Source of the DNA: Ruminococcus sp.
GTDB lineage: Bacteria > Bacillota > Clostridia > Oscillospirales > Ruminococcaceae
Direction: 5' to 3'
NCBI GenBank assembly: GCA_015066935.1
Contig: SVNK01000005.1
Location: 58,608-122,607, forward strand
DNA: 64,000 bases
Within the stretch, counting starts at the first letter, position 1, and every line of letters begins with the position of its first letter. The notes below the pieces were generated by a model. That model saw only the letters and a program-made list of their open reading frames with translations. It had not been told where the DNA came from and made no database searches. The translations under genes and the position numbers were made by a program. Below, one piece after another: positions 62,899 to 64,000 of the stretch.

Positions 62899-63711
62899 TT
62901 ATTTATCGTAATCGTCGAGAAAATGGTGGTATTCGCTGCCGTTGTGATACGAAACGATTCTATTGAGGTCGATATTTTCGACACTTCGGAAAATGTTCAT
63001 ATCCACGGCAGGATTCGTCTCTCTCAGACGACATAGAAGCTCCTTGATTTCGCTCCGTTTTGAGCCTGCAGAGTCCTTTGATGTAACCGCACACGCACAT
63101 CCGAGAAAGCTTAGTCCGCTTCGCTCCGACCATTCGATAATATCGCTCTCACGAACGAGGTACAGCGGTCTGATAACCTGAACGTCCTCGTAATTCTTAC
63201 TTCTGAGCTTCGGCATCATGGTCTGAATCTGCGAGCCGTAAAGCATACCCATGAGTATTGTCTCGATAACGTCATCGAAGTGATGACCAAGTGCAATTTT
63301 ATTGCATCCCATTTTCTTTGCCGTTTTATAGAGCCAGCCACGTCTCAGTCTTGAACAGAGAAAACACGGATTTCCACCCGATTTCTCGGCAGACTCAAAA
63401 ACCTTCGTGGAGTGCATTTTCAGCGGAATATCAAGAAACTGTACATTTCTCATTATTGCGTCCCTGTTTTCCGCACTGTAGCCCGGGTCCATTGCAAGGA
63501 ATTCAAGCTCGAAGGGAACGCCGCCGTACTTCTGAAGCTGTCTCATGCAGAGTGCAAGAAGCATGGAGTCCTTTCCGCCCGAAATACAGACCGCTATTCT
63601 GTCACCTTCACTGACAAGTCGGTACTGCTCGACGGCTTTGCGGAATTTTCCGTATATCGTCTTACCGAAATCACGCCATATAAGCTCTGCGGCAGTATTC
63701 GAACCGTTCAT
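62899..63711 (-). CDS. TtcA-like tRNA 2-thiocytidine synthetase family protein
   Basis: 270 residues, PP-loop ATPase. SGGKDSML near 45 binds ATP; CFLCSRLRRG near 117 gives one CxxC pair, and FLGCACAV near 204 gives more Cys, as in TtcA proteins with a [4Fe-4S] cluster; LGHHFDDVIETILM is conserved. TtcA thiolates cytidine 32 in tRNA; Firmicutes homologues may have other tRNA or sulfur roles. Start at MNGSNTAAE, with GGAGGGA upstream. ATG overlaps the stop of folA (ATGA), so translation is coupled. Confidence 0.87.
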   Translation of the reverse strand: MNGSNTAAELIWRDFGKTIYGKFRKAVEQYRLVSEGDRIAVCISGGKDSMLLALCMRQLQKYGGVPFELEFLAMDPGYSAENRDAIMRNVQFLDIPLKMHSTKVFESAEKSGGNPCFLCSRLRRGWLYKTAKKMGCNKIALGHHFDDVIETILMGMLYGSQIQTMMPKLRSKNYEDVQVIRPLYLVRESDIIEWSERSGLSFLGCACAVTSKDSAGSKRSEIKELLCRLRETNPAVDMNIFRSVENIDLNRIVSYHNGSEYHHFLDDYDK

Positions 63712-64000
63712 GCGTCCCTCCGTTTGTACAGACAGAATTTCAGTCGATTTTTCGCAAGTCCCACGCATTTTTCGAGAACGAAATCATCCCTGCTGAACTC
63801 GGGGAACCACACATCTCCCTCATACTTATCATCAAGCTCCGTAAGACAGAGAGCGTCCGCATAAGCAATTCCCTCGGAGTAAATTTCTCCTCCGCCGCAG
63901 ATAAAAATTTCGTCGCCGAAATCAAGACTCTGCGCAAGTTCAAGAGCCGCTTCAAGACTCGGTGCAGTGAGAATTTCTCCGCTGTATTGTGCAGTTTTCG
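63708..64000 (-). CDS. folA: Dihydrofolate reductase, C-terminal part (truncated by window edge)
   Basis: Open frame of 97 residues entering from the right edge and ending at TGA 63708-63710. It reads APSLEAALELAQSLDFGDEI, then IFICGGGEIYSEGIAYADAL (the conserved GGxxIY motif), LTELDDKYEGDVWFPEF and a short basic tail. This is the C-terminal half of a DHFR; the N-terminal substrate-binding part lies outside the window. Makes tetrahydrofolate for thymidylate, purine and Met synthesis. Overlaps the TtcA-like start. Confidence 0.9.
   Translation of the reverse strand, partial: KTAQYSGEILTAPSLEAALELAQSLDFGDEIFICGGGEIYSEGIAYADALCLTELDDKYEGDVWFPEFSRDDFVLEKCVGLAKNRLKFCLYKRRDA

Noticed and set aside
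62757-62966. 69-codon plus-strand frame downstream of the pectate lyase
   Set aside because: Runs through the intergenic palindromes and antisense to the TtcA-like gene end.
1-64000. tRNA or rRNA genes
   Set aside because: No T-arm GGTTCGAATCC-like motif or rRNA-like stretch was seen by eye; a covariance search would be needed to exclude an unusual tRNA.

Overview
The window reads as chromosome of a cellulolytic Ruminococcus, most likely Ruminococcus flavefaciens or a very close relative. The decisive evidence is the minus-strand series scaC - scaA - scaB at the left end: a single-cohesin adaptor with a dockerin, a three-cohesin scaffoldin with a dockerin, and a large scaffoldin with two cohesin classes. 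This is the gene order known for the R. flavefaciens cellulosome cluster. Threonine-rich linkers, more dockerin and cohesin proteins elsewhere, and Clostridia-type promoters (TTGACA/TTGCAA, about 17 nt, TATAAT) agree with this.

Layout. 1-8118: sca cluster; scaB runs off the left edge, and a roughly 320-nt leader precedes scaC. 8247-11557: CapA-like lipoprotein, gtrA-dusB, and a small ribbon-helix-helix regulator. 11641-16719: small membrane proteins, a flavodiiron protein plus rubredoxin, and short conserved genes, including one behind a structured leader. 16883-19883: a two-component system with two membrane proteins. 19884-25093: remnant of a large serine recombinase, GTP-type PEP carboxykinase, a CNNM/HlyC-type protein, and rplJ-rplL with an L10 leader. 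25157-34021: CPBP protease, two coupled BspA-type leucine-rich-repeat membrane proteins, and malQ-glgP for glycogen and maltodextrin use. 34186-41467: a long minus-strand gene run around indolepyruvate oxidoreductase (iorA/iorB), phenylacetate-CoA ligase and an ACT protein, for aryl and branched acid metabolism. 41852-49124: trkA-trkH followed without a visible terminator by two cohesin-dockerin proteins with long polythreonine linkers. 49315-54045: rpsL-rpsG-fusA-tuf. 54097-58355: ABC exporter and a secreted carbohydrate-binding lipoprotein. 58449-62536: a two-domain pectate lyase with dockerin behind a structured leader. 62589-64000: palindrome cluster, a TtcA-like gene and the end of folA.

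How the parts fit. ScaC, ScaA and ScaB build a cell-bound cellulosome. The pectate lyase carries a dockerin resembling that of ScaC and so is probably cargo. The 378- and 1041-residue proteins look like further adaptor scaffoldins, one displaying a leucine-rich-repeat module. MalQ and GlgP process the glucans that result, PEP carboxykinase fits a succinate-forming fermenter, and the flavodiiron protein protects an obligate anaerobe from oxygen.

The least explained items are the adaptor pair linked to the trk genes, two three-way-junction leader RNAs (16272-16332 and 58484-58585), a palindromic element found twice between duplicated terminator hairpins, and a HAD phosphatase gene whose only sensible start codon is ATC. 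No tRNA, rRNA, CRISPR array or intact mobile element was seen.
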